From Gp6-AA40 sp035293405 (GTDB lineage: Bacteria > Acidobacteriota > Vicinamibacteria > Vicinamibacterales > UBA2999): a DNA stretch of 64,000 bases. Under the pieces are notes generated by a model that saw only the letters and a list, made by a program, of their open reading frames with translations, was not told the DNA's origin and searched no databases. Numbering within the stretch: the stretch's first letter is position 1; each line of letters opens with the position of its first letter. Below are positions 1 to 9,089 of the stretch, one piece after another. Made by a program: the position numbers and the translations under genes. The DNA is taken from contig DATDOE010000122.1 in NCBI GenBank assembly GCA_035293405.1, positions 124,001-188,000 on the forward strand, read 5' to 3'.

Positions 1-459
1 CTTGATGATCGGGCTGATATCACTCGTGAGACGTTCGACGGTCAGGTTCTCTTCGCCGGTTTCGTCTTCCTTGAGGACCTGAAGCTCGAACCCCTCGGTG
101 GCTTCCTCGAGGACCCGCTGGGAGCTCTCGCTCTTTTTCAGAATCGATTGGATGGCCGACGGGGCGCCCACCGTCACCTTGATCGGCGTCCGGAGAATCA
201 CACCGAGCTCGTCGATCATCGGCAGATCGGTCGGGTCGGACACCACGATGACGAGCGACTTGGCTTCCCGGCGATGCGGCACGAAGCCGTAACGCAACAT
301 GAGGTCGGCGGGTATCGATCGGAACAGGTCCTGATCAATCCGGAACTCGTCCATGTCGACGAATTCGAGGCGATACCGCTCGGCCACGGTCCTGGCGCGC
401 GCCACTTCCTCGGAGTGGTCCTCCGGATTCGGCAGCAGATCCGCTGAGGCACTTGCCAT
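1..459 (-). CDS. GspE/PilB-type secretion ATPase, N-terminal domain (partial)
   Basis: The gene reads off the left edge of the window, so only the first 153 codons are present. The ATG at 459 directly follows the TAG stop (462-460) of the upstream GspF-like gene, with no spacer, which indicates coupled translation. The visible part has the helical/beta fold signature of the GspE/PilB N-terminal domain: 'RSIPADLMLRYGFVP' followed by a 'VVSDPTDLPMIDEL' segment. In type II secretion and type IV pilus systems this domain links the hexameric assembly ATPase to the inner-membrane platform. The nucleotide-binding domain lies outside the window, so GspE and PilB cannot be told apart. The GspF-like neighbour supports the family. 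Confidence 0.85.
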   Translation of the reverse strand, partial: MASASADLLPNPEDHSEEVARARTVAERYRLEFVDMDEFRIDQDLFRSIPADLMLRYGFVPHRREAKSLVIVVSDPTDLPMIDELGVILRTPIKVTVGAPSAIQSILKKSESSQRVLEEATEGFELQVLKEDETGEENLTVERLTSDISPIIK

Positions 460-1668
460 CTAGGTCCCCACCACCGACGCCAGCTCGAAGAGCGGCATGT
501 ACAACGCGAGCACCACGGCCGCGATGACGATGCCCATGATCACGAGCATGACCGGCTCAATCATCTTGGTGACCCGTTCGACTTCGGTTTCGATCTCCTC
601 GTCATAGAACTCGGCCAGGCTGTTCAGCATTTCCTGGAGCGCGCCGGTGGATTCGCCGACCTCGACCATCTTCACCGCCACGTCCGGGAACACACTGCGC
701 GCCCGCAGGGCGGCCGAAAAGCTCTGGCCTTCCTGGACGCGTCTGCGCACCTCGTCCAGCGCATCGCTCATGTATCGGTTCGAGGTCGATCGAACACCAA
801 TCTCGATGGCGTTGACCAGCGGGATGCCACCGCTCAGGAGCGTCGAGAGCATTCGTGCCAACTGCGCTGTGAAGAACTTCCGCGCGGTCTCACCTGCCCA
901 GGGCACCAAGAGGATCCACTTATCCAGAAGGGCACGTTGCGACGGCTGACGGCTCCAGAAGACGGCCGCGATCACCAAACCGACGCTCACCGGCACGATG
1001 ATCCAGATGTTCCCCACCAGCGCGTTTGAAAAGCCGACGATGACCCTCGTCAGCAGCGGCAACGGCCGGTCGAAGTTGGCGTAGAAGTCCGAAAACTTCG
1101 GAATGACCAGCACCACGATGACCCCGACGAGGATGGTCATCATGGCCATGAGGATTGCGGGATAGATCAACGCGGATATGGTCCGTCGACGGGCGGCACC
1201 GATCAGCTTCTCGTAGGCGACGTAGCGGCGAATCACCGAGTCGAGGTTGCCGCTCCGCTCCCCTGCCATCAATGACGCCGTATAGACCGCCGGGAACAGA
1301 TCGCCATGCTCCGCGAAGGCGTCGGACAGCGCGGTGCCGCTCCTGACTTTCTCATGCACGCCATCGAGGACGGTCTTGAACATCGGGTTCGCGACACGCT
1401 GGCGCAGGATCTCCAGTGACTGGACGAGTGGCATCCCCGCCTTGAGCAGAGTGGCCAACTCCTGATTGAAGACGAGGAACTCCTGACGGCTGACCCGCCG
1501 GCGTGGCGTACTGGCCGACCAGCCGGGCACCCAACTGCGGGGCTGGAGGGAGAGTACAAAGAGGCCTTTCTCCTCCAGATCGCGACGCAACCGGGCCTCA
1601 CTGTCGGCGATATAAACGCCTTCTACGACCTCACCGGTAGCGGTGCCGAGGCGGCAGCGGAACTCCAT
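460..1668 (-). CDS. Type II secretion / type IV pilus inner-membrane platform protein (GspF/PilC family)
   Basis: This 402-residue polytopic protein is typical of GspF/PilC, the membrane platform on which the assembly ATPase acts. It has two repeated helical cytoplasmic domains, the first around residues 60-180 ('QEFLVFNQELATLLKAGMPL') and the second around 260-380 ('LARMLSTLLSGGIPLVNAIE'). Hydrophobic segments follow each, with the last near the C-terminus. The start at 1668 is chosen because the protein then begins 'MEFRCRL', as relatives do, and does not run into the upstream lipoprotein gene. A longer in-frame version could start at 1710. It is followed without a gap by the GspE-like ATPase gene. 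Confidence 0.9.
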   Translation of the reverse strand: MEFRCRLGTATGEVVEGVYIADSEARLRRDLEEKGLFVLSLQPRSWVPGWSASTPRRRVSRQEFLVFNQELATLLKAGMPLVQSLEILRQRVANPMFKTVLDGVHEKVRSGTALSDAFAEHGDLFPAVYTASLMAGERSGNLDSVIRRYVAYEKLIGAARRRTISALIYPAILMAMMTILVGVIVVLVIPKFSDFYANFDRPLPLLTRVIVGFSNALVGNIWIIVPVSVGLVIAAVFWSRQPSQRALLDKWILLVPWAGETARKFFTAQLARMLSTLLSGGIPLVNAIEIGVRSTSNRYMSDALDEVRRRVQEGQSFSAALRARSVFPDVAVKMVEVGESTGALQEMLNSLAEFYDEEIETEVERVTKMIEPVMLVIMGIVIAAVVLALYMPLFELASVVGT

Positions 1669-1690
1669 TCCCCAGTTTAGACCTCCAGGC

Positions 1691-2575
1691 CTATTGTTTC
1701 GGCTCGACAAACGCGCGGAATACCCGCACGCCCAGTTCTCTGGGATCCAAGCTCTTCAATTGAGGGATGCTTGCGGGCACGAACGTCTTGTCGACGACGA
1801 CGGCCATATCGACGGTTTCGCCAGTCCCAAATTGCGCCGCGCTCAGCGGAATACGGCGCAATTCACGACGCCCTGGGGGGAGGTCGAACGAATCGACCAC
1901 GGATGGACCGACCTTGATCTCAACCTTCTGAGGCTCGGCAAAGGCCCTCGCCGGCTGATCGAGCTCAATCATGAACAGCGCATCCTGCTTCGGGTTTCGA
2001 AAAGAGAGGATCCCTTGCTTCTTCGACCACTGCCATTCGAGCCCGGCCTCGCCCGCCGCTTCGGCGTCGTGCCAGCCGTCCCTGAACACGATGAACAGGG
2101 CATTGGCCTGGAGCTGCATGTTGAACGAGGCCACACGAATCGAGCGGGCTCCCGTGTTCTCGCCGGCCAGAGGGAGCCGCTCCCCGCTCTTGGTCGAGTA
2201 GAGACCTACTTCCATCCAGGCCTCGCCGACGTACGGGAACTTCGGCACGAACATCGTGCGCGTGTACTCAATGGTCGATCCCGGCTTCCATTGCGTGGTG
2301 GGAGTCGGCGGCTGGTGATCGTCCCCCCACATCTGCTCACGATCCCTGTCGAGCACGTGCACGAACACCGTGTAATCCTCGGCGAATGCCGGCGCATCCG
2401 CTGCGACGACGAACCTATACGTCACGTCGATCGGGCTCCCGACGGCGGCATCTTGCCGGCTCAAGGTCACCGAGGGCGTCGCCACTCCTCGAGCGTCGTC
2501 AACTGGCTTCGAGCACCCTGCCGCGAGACCTGCAAGCGCGAGTGCGAGGAGGGCGTGTGGAGAATACTTCGGCAT
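1691..2575 (-). CDS. Predicted lipoprotein of unknown function
   Basis: The 294-residue product begins with a short charged region, a hydrophobic stretch and a clear lipobox ending 'LAAGC', so it should be a lipid-anchored exported protein. An upstream in-frame start at 2611 exists, but the start at 2575 puts the signal peptide at the N-terminus. The rest is mostly beta-strand-like and polar, with no catalytic motif I recognise. It sits 23 bp upstream of the GspF-like gene on the same strand and may be cotranscribed, but nothing in the sequence ties it to secretion. Only 29 bp separate it from the divergent BMC shell gene. Confidence 0.7.
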   Translation of the reverse strand: MPKYSPHALLALALAGLAAGCSKPVDDARGVATPSVTLSRQDAAVGSPIDVTYRFVVAADAPAFAEDYTVFVHVLDRDREQMWGDDHQPPTPTTQWKPGSTIEYTRTMFVPKFPYVGEAWMEVGLYSTKSGERLPLAGENTGARSIRVASFNMQLQANALFIVFRDGWHDAEAAGEAGLEWQWSKKQGILSFRNPKQDALFMIELDQPARAFAEPQKVEIKVGPSVVDSFDLPPGRRELRRIPLSAAQFGTGETVDMAVVVDKTFVPASIPQLKSLDPRELGVRVFRAFVEPKQ

Positions 2576-2604
2576 CGACGTCGGAATGATACTATCTCCA
2601 CCGC

Positions 2605-2880
2605 ATGGCATCAGAAGCGCTCGGGATGGTCGAGACTCTCGGTCTCATCGGCTCGGTCGAAGCCGCTGATGCGATGGTCAAAGCCGCCAACGTCGTACTC
2701 GTCGGCAAGGAGTACATCGGCGCCGGCTACGTGACGGTGCTCGTTCGCGGCGACGTCGGTGCGGTCAAGGCCGCAACCGACGCCGGCGCGGCCGCAGCTC
2801 GACGGGTGGGTGAACTGATATCGGTGCACGTGATTCCGAGGCCGCACGCCGAGGTCGAGCGCATCCTCCCGAAGGTGTAG
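2605..2880 (+). CDS. Bacterial microcompartment shell protein, hexameric BMC-H (EutM/PduA/CcmK family)
   Basis: The 91-residue product is a single BMC domain of normal length. It starts 'ASEALGMVETLGLIGSVEAADAM' in family style (opening shown in part) and contains the diagnostic 'VTVLVRGDVGAVKAATDAG' block. Such proteins tile as hexamers into the facets of a proteinaceous organelle, with the central pore lined by the loop after strand 2. That loop here reads IGAG (residues 38-41), so Ala is at the position that is Ser in PduA. It lies 45 bp upstream of an aldehyde dehydrogenase gene of the type found inside such organelles. No BMC-P vertex protein or BMC-T gene occurs in the window, so other shell genes must lie elsewhere or be missing. 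Confidence 0.93.
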   Translation: MASEALGMVETLGLIGSVEAADAMVKAANVVLVGKEYIGAGYVTVLVRGDVGAVKAATDAGAAAARRVGELISVHVIPRPHAEVERILPKV

Positions 2881-2925
2881 CGAGTCGGCTGTAAGCGCCG
2901 GCGCCGAATATCCGGCGACAGACAC

Positions 2926-4692
2926 ATGGCCGCTCAGGACACCACAACTCACACCGACAAGGATCTGGCGTCCATCTCCGAGGCACGGACGCTGGCCCGC
3001 GCCGCCCGGCACGCCCAGCCCTTGCTCGCCGAGCTCACCCAGGAACAGATCGACCGCATCGTCACCGCGATGGCCGATGCCGTGACGCCGCACGCCGAGG
3101 CACTCGCCCGGCTGGCCGTTGAGGAAACCGGCTACGGCGTCGTCGCCGACAAGGTCCAGAAGAATCTCTTCTCGTCTCGCCGGGTGTACGAGTTCATCGC
3201 GCCCATGAAGACCGTCGGCGTGGTCAATCGGATCGCCGATCGAAAGATCGTCGAGATTGCCGAGCCGTTCGGGGTCGTCGCCGCGATTGTGCCCTCGACC
3301 AATCCGACATCCACGGCGATCTACAAGGTGTTGATCGCACTGAAAGCACGCTGCCCGATCGTCATCAGTCCTCATCCATCCGCCGCTCGCTGTATCACTC
3401 GAAGCGTGGAAATCATGGCAGCCGCGGCTGCACAGGCGGGCGCACCGGCCGGCAGTATCGGCTGGATGACGACCGTCACGCTCGAAGGTACACAGGAACT
3501 GATGAAGCATCGCGACGTGGCGGTGATCCTGGCGACTGGCGGCATGGGGCTCGTCCGCGCTGCCTACAGTGCAGGTAAACCGGCCTATGGTGTCGGACCC
3601 GGCAATGCGCCCTGCTACATCGAGAGGTCCGCCGACCTGAAAAAGGCCGCCTTCGACATCGTCCTTGGCAAAACGTTCGATAACGGAGTGCTGTGTTCCT
3701 CGCCCAACTCCGTCGTGGTCGATGAAGAGGTCGCGGAAGAAGCCAGACGTCAGTTCCAGGCCCAGGGCGCCTACTTCATGAATGAGGGCCAGATCGAGGC
3801 CCTGACGAAAGTGTTGGTCAGTCCGCAACGGCTTCCCAACCCGGCCCTCGTCGGTCGATCCGCGGCATTCATCGCGGAAAAGGCGGGGATCACCGTTCCA
3901 CCTGGAACGCGGGCCCTCGTGGCGCCTCTTGCCGGCGTGGGGCGGGACTATCCCCTTTCCATCGAGAAGCTCTGCCCCGTTCTCTCCTGGTACGCCGTCA
4001 GCGACTGGCAACAGGGCTGCGAACGGTGCATCCAGATTCTGCGTTATGGCGGCATGGGACACACCATGTCGATTCACTCACAGAATGAAGAGGTCATCCT
4101 CCAGTTCGGCCTGAAGAAGCCCGCATTCCGGATTTGCGTGAACACGCCGACCACGCATGGGTCGATCGGGCTGACAACCGGTCTCGATCCCGCGATGACC
4201 TTGGGGTGTGGCGGCCCAGGTGGAAACATCACGTCGGACAACATCTCACCGCGACACCTCCTCAATTTGAAACGACTGGCCTACGAACTTCGGCCGGCAG
4301 TGGCATCGTCCGCACAGGTCAGCGCCCAGCCGGTCGCGGCCGAGAGCCGTCCGAGACCGGCCGTTGGCGCCGTTCCACTCCCAAAGGCTCCCGCCCGGCC
4401 GATCGCCCAGGGGATCTCGGCCCAAACGCTTGCAACAAGGATTGACACCTTCCTCGCGTCCCGAGGATATCGGCCGCCGGACGGTGCGCCAGTGCCGTCA
4501 TCCGAGGCTGGCATCGCTGAAGAGCCCGCTCGAGCCGATAAGCCGGCCGAGTTCATTTGTGAGGACGATGTACGAGCGGCACTACGGGCGGGACGCAAGC
4601 TCCTGGTGGGCGAGCGGACGATCATTACGCCGGCAGCGCGAGACCTTGGCGACTCACAGAAGGTCTTTCAACAGGCCGGCTGGCCTCACTAA
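2926..4692 (+). CDS. Acylating (CoA-dependent) aldehyde dehydrogenase, EutE/PduP-like, with long C-terminal tail
   Basis: Residues about 10-440 form a CoA-acylating aldehyde dehydrogenase that converts an aldehyde to acyl-CoA with NAD+. The nucleophile is Cys257 in 'FDNGVLCSSPNS', and 'GVGPGNAPCYIE' and 'GGPGGNIT' are family landmarks. The 588-residue protein is about 120 residues longer than EutE/PduP. The extra tail is Pro/Ala-rich, has a possible amphipathic helix near 'LATRIDTFLASRGY', and ends with a compact module (542-588) containing 'VRAALRAGRKLLVGERTI' and 'TPAARDLG'. I associate that end motif with microcompartment-linked enzymes, but this is recollection. The adjacent BMC-H gene implies a lumen enzyme. 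The aldehyde substrate cannot be told from sequence. Confidence 0.88.
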   Translation: MAAQDTTTHTDKDLASISEARTLARAARHAQPLLAELTQEQIDRIVTAMADAVTPHAEALARLAVEETGYGVVADKVQKNLFSSRRVYEFIAPMKTVGVVNRIADRKIVEIAEPFGVVAAIVPSTNPTSTAIYKVLIALKARCPIVISPHPSAARCITRSVEIMAAAAAQAGAPAGSIGWMTTVTLEGTQELMKHRDVAVILATGGMGLVRAAYSAGKPAYGVGPGNAPCYIERSADLKKAAFDIVLGKTFDNGVLCSSPNSVVVDEEVAEEARRQFQAQGAYFMNEGQIEALTKVLVSPQRLPNPALVGRSAAFIAEKAGITVPPGTRALVAPLAGVGRDYPLSIEKLCPVLSWYAVSDWQQGCERCIQILRYGGMGHTMSIHSQNEEVILQFGLKKPAFRICVNTPTTHGSIGLTTGLDPAMTLGCGGPGGNITSDNISPRHLLNLKRLAYELRPAVASSAQVSAQPVAAESRPRPAVGAVPLPKAPARPIAQGISAQTLATRIDTFLASRGYRPPDGAPVPSSEAGIAEEPARADKPAEFICEDDVRAALRAGRKLLVGERTIITPAARDLGDSQKVFQQAGWPH

Positions 4693-4773
4693 CCCAATCT
4701 GCATCCAACTGCCCGAGATTGCAGGCCTGTTTTTGACCCCCCGATCAGCTGGATGCTAGAGTAACTTGACCCA

Positions 4774-6528
4774 ATGCCGAGAGCACGTTACGGCCTGACG
4801 TGGGGAGCGCTCTGCGCTCTGGGATTGCTGACGGCAGCCTGTGCCGGCCGCGTGCCGCCTGCCACGGTCGACCAGGCGGCGCCAGCGGCCGTCGCGGTGC
4901 AGGAAACTCCTGCCCAGGCTTCCCAACCTCAGACCGACCCTGTGACGGATCTGATTGGGGTATCCAACCAGCACTTCGAGAACGGCCGCCGGGAGCTCGA
5001 CGCAGGTCATCTCGAGGCCGCAAAGACTGCTTTCAATCGGGCCCTCGAAGTTCTTCTCGAGTCACCGGGCGGGACGCGAGCCGACCCACGACTCCGGGAA
5101 CAGTTCGACCGGACGGTCGGGCGTATCAGCGCCTATGAGCTCACGGCCCTGGCCCAGGGCGATGGCTTCACAGAGAAGACGTCGGAGCCGGCCTCGATCG
5201 ACGACCTTCTGGGCATCTCCACGTTCGAACCACTCCCAGCGGCCACTCCGGAAACCGCCAACGCCGTTGCGCAGGACCTTCAGGCAGTCATCCACGACAT
5301 CGACATTCCGTTGAACGCGCGCGTGCTTTCATATGTGCAGCTCTTTACCGGCCGCCTGAAAGGGTATCTGGAAGAGGGGCTGAGCCGCGGCGCCCAATAC
5401 CTGCCGATGATTCAGGAGGTCTTCCGCGCTGAGGGCCTGCCGCTCGACCTTGCGTATGTGCCCTTGATCGAGAGCGCGTTCAAGCCGAACGCGTTGTCGA
5501 GGGCCAAGGCCAAGGGCATCTGGCAATTCATGCGCGGAACGGGGCTCGAGAACGGCCTCAAGCACGACTGGTACATCGACGAACGCTCGGACCCCGAGAA
5601 AGCCACGCGAGCCGCGGCAAAATACCTCAAGACTCTGCACGGCATGTTCGACGACTGGCATCTCGCGCTGGCCTCGTACAACGGCGGCCCCGGTCGCGTG
5701 CAGCGCGCGATCAAGCGATCCGGCCGCGACGACTTCTGGAAACTGACCGCCAATAAGAAATACCTCCCTCGCGAGACGCGAGATTACGTGCCGTTGATCC
5801 TCGCCGCGGTGATCATCGCCCGCAGTCCGGAGCAGTACGGCATGAACATCGAGCCGATCGACAAGCCGGTGTATGAGACCGTCACCCTTCCGAACGCGGT
5901 TGACCTGCGCCGTGTCGCCGAATGGGCGGGAACGCCGGTGCAGACTATTCAGGAGCTGAATCCTGAATTGCGTCGCTGGACGACACCGCTCCGGGCCACC
6001 GACTACGAACTGAAGGTTCCGGATGGCACGGCGGCACTGGTGAATGCGCGGATGGGCGAGATCGCGCCCGATGAGCTCACACCGCTCAACCACCACATCG
6101 TCAGGAAGGGCGAGACGCTGCTGAGCATCGCCAAGAAGTTGAAAGTGAGCCGCGCCGATCTGGCGGAGGCCAACTATCTCTCCAGCAAGGCCAGCCTCAA
6201 GACCGGGCAGCAACTCGTCATCCCGCGCGCGCCCACACTGCTGCTTGCGGCTCGAACCGACACTCCCCTGCCGGCCGTCGACCTGCCCGCCGTCGTCGAC
6301 GCTGTCCCGGCGAGCAACACCATCGCCACGCGCCCGGGGCCGAAGATCGACGCGGTACCGGCAAAGATGGTCCATCGCGTCAAGCGCGGGGAAACGCTGT
6401 ACTCGATTGCCAAGCGCTATGACACGACCGTGGTGTCGCTGAAGGAATGGAACCGGCTCCGAAGCAACTCCATCCAGGTCGGCCAGCGGTTGACCATCGT
6501 CAGAGATCCTGACGACGCCACGAACTAG
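4774..6528 (+). CDS. Membrane-bound lytic transglycosylase with two LysM domains (MltD-like)
   Basis: The 584-residue lipoprotein has its lipobox Cys at residue 23 ('LTAAC'). A helical region of about 120 residues precedes an SLT-type lysozyme fold at roughly 205-330. The likely catalytic Glu233 lies in 'PLIESAFKPNALSRAKAKG', and 'GIWQFM' and 'LASYNGG' are further family landmarks. Two LysM peptidoglycan-binding repeats follow at about 440-485 and 533-577, each starting with a 'KGET' or 'RGET' signature. The enzyme should cleave glycan strands to give 1,6-anhydromuropeptides at the inner face of the outer membrane. It stands alone, with gaps of 81 and 229 bp on either side. A short GC palindrome followed by five T residues near 4722-4735 lies just upstream. 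Confidence 0.92.
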   Translation: MPRARYGLTWGALCALGLLTAACAGRVPPATVDQAAPAAVAVQETPAQASQPQTDPVTDLIGVSNQHFENGRRELDAGHLEAAKTAFNRALEVLLESPGGTRADPRLREQFDRTVGRISAYELTALAQGDGFTEKTSEPASIDDLLGISTFEPLPAATPETANAVAQDLQAVIHDIDIPLNARVLSYVQLFTGRLKGYLEEGLSRGAQYLPMIQEVFRAEGLPLDLAYVPLIESAFKPNALSRAKAKGIWQFMRGTGLENGLKHDWYIDERSDPEKATRAAAKYLKTLHGMFDDWHLALASYNGGPGRVQRAIKRSGRDDFWKLTANKKYLPRETRDYVPLILAAVIIARSPEQYGMNIEPIDKPVYETVTLPNAVDLRRVAEWAGTPVQTIQELNPELRRWTTPLRATDYELKVPDGTAALVNARMGEIAPDELTPLNHHIVRKGETLLSIAKKLKVSRADLAEANYLSSKASLKTGQQLVIPRAPTLLLAARTDTPLPAVDLPAVVDAVPASNTIATRPGPKIDAVPAKMVHRVKRGETLYSIAKRYDTTVVSLKEWNRLRSNSIQVGQRLTIVRDPDDATN

Positions 6529-6757
6529 CTGGCGCCTTCGATTCGGCTTCTGAAGCGGCCGATGAGCGCTGACGGTTCCGGACCGCGGCCGAGTGCACCG
6601 GTGTCAGGTTCATGCCCATATTCTCTGTGAAGATTCTTCGATCTTTCGACCCTGAGGGGATCGCGCATTCTCCAACGTTCGCGACGAGGAGCCGCAGAAT
6701 TCCTCGTCGTTTCGCCTGGTCGGCCGCTGATGCGCTTCTTGCACCGTTAGCGGCATC

Positions 6758-8275
6758 GTGCTCGCCAGCCTGCGCAGCGCCGCCGTCTTCGGAGTCGATG
6801 CCTATCCGGTACACATCGAGGTGGACGTCGCCTTTGGACTGCCCCACTTCACGATGGTCGGACTCCCCGACGCGACGGTCCGTGAAAGCCGGGATCGGGT
6901 TCGCTCCGCCATTCGGAATTCGGGTTTCGAATTCCCACACCATCGCATCACCGTCAACCTTGCGCCGGCCGACGTGCGGAAGGCCGGTTCATCATTCGAC
7001 CTGCCGATCGCACTCGGCCTGCTCGCGGCCTCCGGCCCTCTGACACGACGCGCTGTCGACGACACGGTGATCGTCGGCGAACTGTCGCTCGACGGCGCCA
7101 TCAACGGCGTTCGTGGCGTGCTGCCGATCGCCGTCGCCGCACGTCGCCTGGGCCTCAAGCGTCTCTTGCTGCCGCCGCAGAACGCCGCGGAAGCCAGCGT
7201 CGTCGAAGGGCTCGAGGTCTGCACCGCACGGTCTCTACCCGAAGCCGTTGATGCGTTGAACCGCCCAGATGAGGCGCAACTCACGACGGCACCGCGACGT
7301 GGGGAGGCGGAGTCGCCACAGCATCGCGATGGCGATCTGGCCGACGTGCGCGGCCAACAGTTCGCGCGCCGCGCGCTGGAAGTCGCGGCCGCAGGCGGCC
7401 ACAACCTTCTGCTCACGGGTCCACCGGGCGCCGGCAAGACCATGATGGCGCGCCGGCTGGGCACCATCCTGCCGCCGCTCACCTTCGATGAGGCGCTGGA
7501 GTGCACGGCCATTCATTCGGTGGCCGGCACGCTGGCACATGGCGGCGGGCTGCTCACCGCGCGCCCGTTCCGCGCGCCGCATCACACCATCTCCCACGTC
7601 GCGCTGGTCGGTGGCGGCGCCATTCCGCGCCCTGGAGAGATCTCGCTCGCGCACAACGGCGTGCTGTTTCTCGACGAAATGCCGGAGTTCGACCGCCGCG
7701 TGCTGGAAGTTCTGCGACAGCCTCTTGAAGAAGGGCGCGTCACGATCGCCCGCGCCGCGCGGACTGCGGTGTTCCCCGCCCGATTCGTGCTCGTTGCCGC
7801 GATGAACCCCTGCCCCTGCGGATTCCTCGGCGATGAGCGACGTCCGTGCCGCTGCACACCGACGCAGATTGCGAAGTATCGCGGCCGGCTCTCCGGGCCC
7901 CTTCGCGATCGCATCGATCTCATCGTCGAGGTGCCTGCCGTGCCGGTGGACGCGATCGCCGACGGTGCTCCGGGCGAGGCGTCGGTGCTGGTGCGGCAGC
8001 GCGTGCTGATCGCACGGACCGTGCAGCACGACCGGTACGGGCCAGGCGGCGCGCGGACCAACGCCGATCTGCGCGGAGCAGCGGGGGCGACAGTCTGCCG
8101 GCCTGACGCCGACGGCCGTGCGCTCCTGCGCCGCGCCGTCGCGCGAATGGGGTTGAGCGCACGAGGGTACGACCGCGTGCTGAAGGTGGCACGCACGATA
8201 GCGGATCTCGCCGGCGTCCGCGACGTGGCATCAGACCACGTCGCCGAGGCGCTGCAATACAGATTGGTGGAATGA
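6758..8275 (+). CDS. comM: YifB family Mg-chelatase-like AAA+ ATPase (ComM-like)
   Basis: The 505-residue protein has the YifB layout. An N-terminal ChlI-type domain with 'HFTMVGLPDATVRESRDR' is followed by a AAA+ core with Walker A 'GPPGAGKT' at 221-228 and Walker B 'GVLFLDEMPEF'. A 'NPCPCG' cysteine motif and the C-terminal helical lid complete it. Homologues (ComM) are hexameric helicases that promote branch migration during natural transformation. A comEA-like gene elsewhere in the window fits DNA uptake. The gene starts with GTG; the first in-frame ATG is internal to conserved sequence. The 229 bp upstream contain no recognisable gene. Confidence 0.93.
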   Translation: MLASLRSAAVFGVDAYPVHIEVDVAFGLPHFTMVGLPDATVRESRDRVRSAIRNSGFEFPHHRITVNLAPADVRKAGSSFDLPIALGLLAASGPLTRRAVDDTVIVGELSLDGAINGVRGVLPIAVAARRLGLKRLLLPPQNAAEASVVEGLEVCTARSLPEAVDALNRPDEAQLTTAPRRGEAESPQHRDGDLADVRGQQFARRALEVAAAGGHNLLLTGPPGAGKTMMARRLGTILPPLTFDEALECTAIHSVAGTLAHGGGLLTARPFRAPHHTISHVALVGGGAIPRPGEISLAHNGVLFLDEMPEFDRRVLEVLRQPLEEGRVTIARAARTAVFPARFVLVAAMNPCPCGFLGDERRPCRCTPTQIAKYRGRLSGPLRDRIDLIVEVPAVPVDAIADGAPGEASVLVRQRVLIARTVQHDRYGPGGARTNADLRGAAGATVCRPDADGRALLRRAVARMGLSARGYDRVLKVARTIADLAGVRDVASDHVAEALQYRLVE

Positions 8276-8306
8276 CGGGCTGGGTGCGGAAACAACAAGG
8301 TGTCGT

Positions 8307-9059
8307 ATGAACGCAGAAGTCAGTCGTCGGATCTTCGTGGGCTCGGTCGCTGCCGGCTTGCCGCTGCTGGCCGGAGCGGGAGCTCAATCATTTGCTCAGT
8401 CGGCCAAAGGCGCAGCGCACGTGCATCCAGCGGACAGTGGAGCACCCGATGCGGTGCTGGAACACATTACCCGCCAGCTCGCTGGCATCCACAATCGTGC
8501 GAAGGACCGTGGGGTCACCGGCGAGGATGCCAGGGCCATCGCCGCCCACTTCCGCACCATGACCGTGTATGCCGCTCAGATCGGCCTCGACGATCGAACG
8601 AAGAAGGCGTTCGGTGCGCTTCTGAAGGCACGGGGCAAAGAAGCCGCACTCTATGTTGGCGTCGACAAGGCGGCAATGCGAAAAGAGCTCAAACGCTACG
8701 GGATCGACGCCGACGAGCGCACGCTGGACCCGCAGGCCGTCGATCACGTCACGCGCGTGCGATCTCGCGACGACTTGTTGAAGTCCGGACTCACCGGCGT
8801 GCTCACACGCGCGGCGGTGACGTTCGACACGATCGCCACGGAGCTCGATCGCCGAGGCGGCCAGACGGCGAGGGTCGTGCGAGTGCAGACGTGGGAGACC
8901 GGCTTTTGTCAGCAGATGAATCGAGAGATGATACGGCTCCAGATGGATGCCGCGTTCGTCTGCGCCGCCTCGTTCTACTACTTCGCACTGACCGGAGCCT
9001 GCGCCATGATCACGGCGGCGATCGGCGTGCAGAGCGGGGTCTACCTCTACTACTGTTAG
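8307..9059 (+). CDS. Exported hypothetical protein with Tat-like signal
   Basis: The first 30 residues carry an 'RRIFVGS' twin-arginine-like motif, a hydrophobic core and an Ala-rich cleavage region, which suggests export, possibly by Tat. The mature part (about 220 residues) is mostly helical with many charged residues. It ends in a hydrophobic, Cys- and Tyr-rich segment ('LTGACAMITAAIGVQSGVYL') that could be a membrane anchor. No catalytic or binding motif is recognised. The gene is 31 bp downstream of the YifB gene and 30 bp upstream of a small membrane protein gene, so the three may form an operon. Confidence 0.6.
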   Translation: MNAEVSRRIFVGSVAAGLPLLAGAGAQSFAQSAKGAAHVHPADSGAPDAVLEHITRQLAGIHNRAKDRGVTGEDARAIAAHFRTMTVYAAQIGLDDRTKKAFGALLKARGKEAALYVGVDKAAMRKELKRYGIDADERTLDPQAVDHVTRVRSRDDLLKSGLTGVLTRAAVTFDTIATELDRRGGQTARVVRVQTWETGFCQQMNREMIRLQMDAAFVCAASFYYFALTGACAMITAAIGVQSGVYLYYC

Positions 9060-9078
9060 TCAGTTCGCTCCATACGCA
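9057..9078 (+). repeat. 22-bp motif shared with the secA leader
   Basis: This stretch begins at the stop codon of the preceding gene. It matches 20 of 22 bases of the sequence at 12351-12372, directly in front of and touching the secA start codon. Its position here, 12 bp before the start of the next small gene, suggests a leader or regulatory element rather than coding conservation. Confidence 0.5.
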
Positions 9079-9089
9079 GAGGTGACACG

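Noticed and set aside
2611..4077. 488-codon open frame antisense to the aldehyde dehydrogenase gene
   Set aside because: It is a high-GC shadow of a real gene; the composition is His/Arg/Gly/Asp-rich with no family features.
6600..6640. Mobile-element end near 'GTGTCAGGTTCATGCC' upstream of the YifB gene
   Set aside because: The stretch looked familiar, but no inverted partner, target duplication or transposase remnant could be found.
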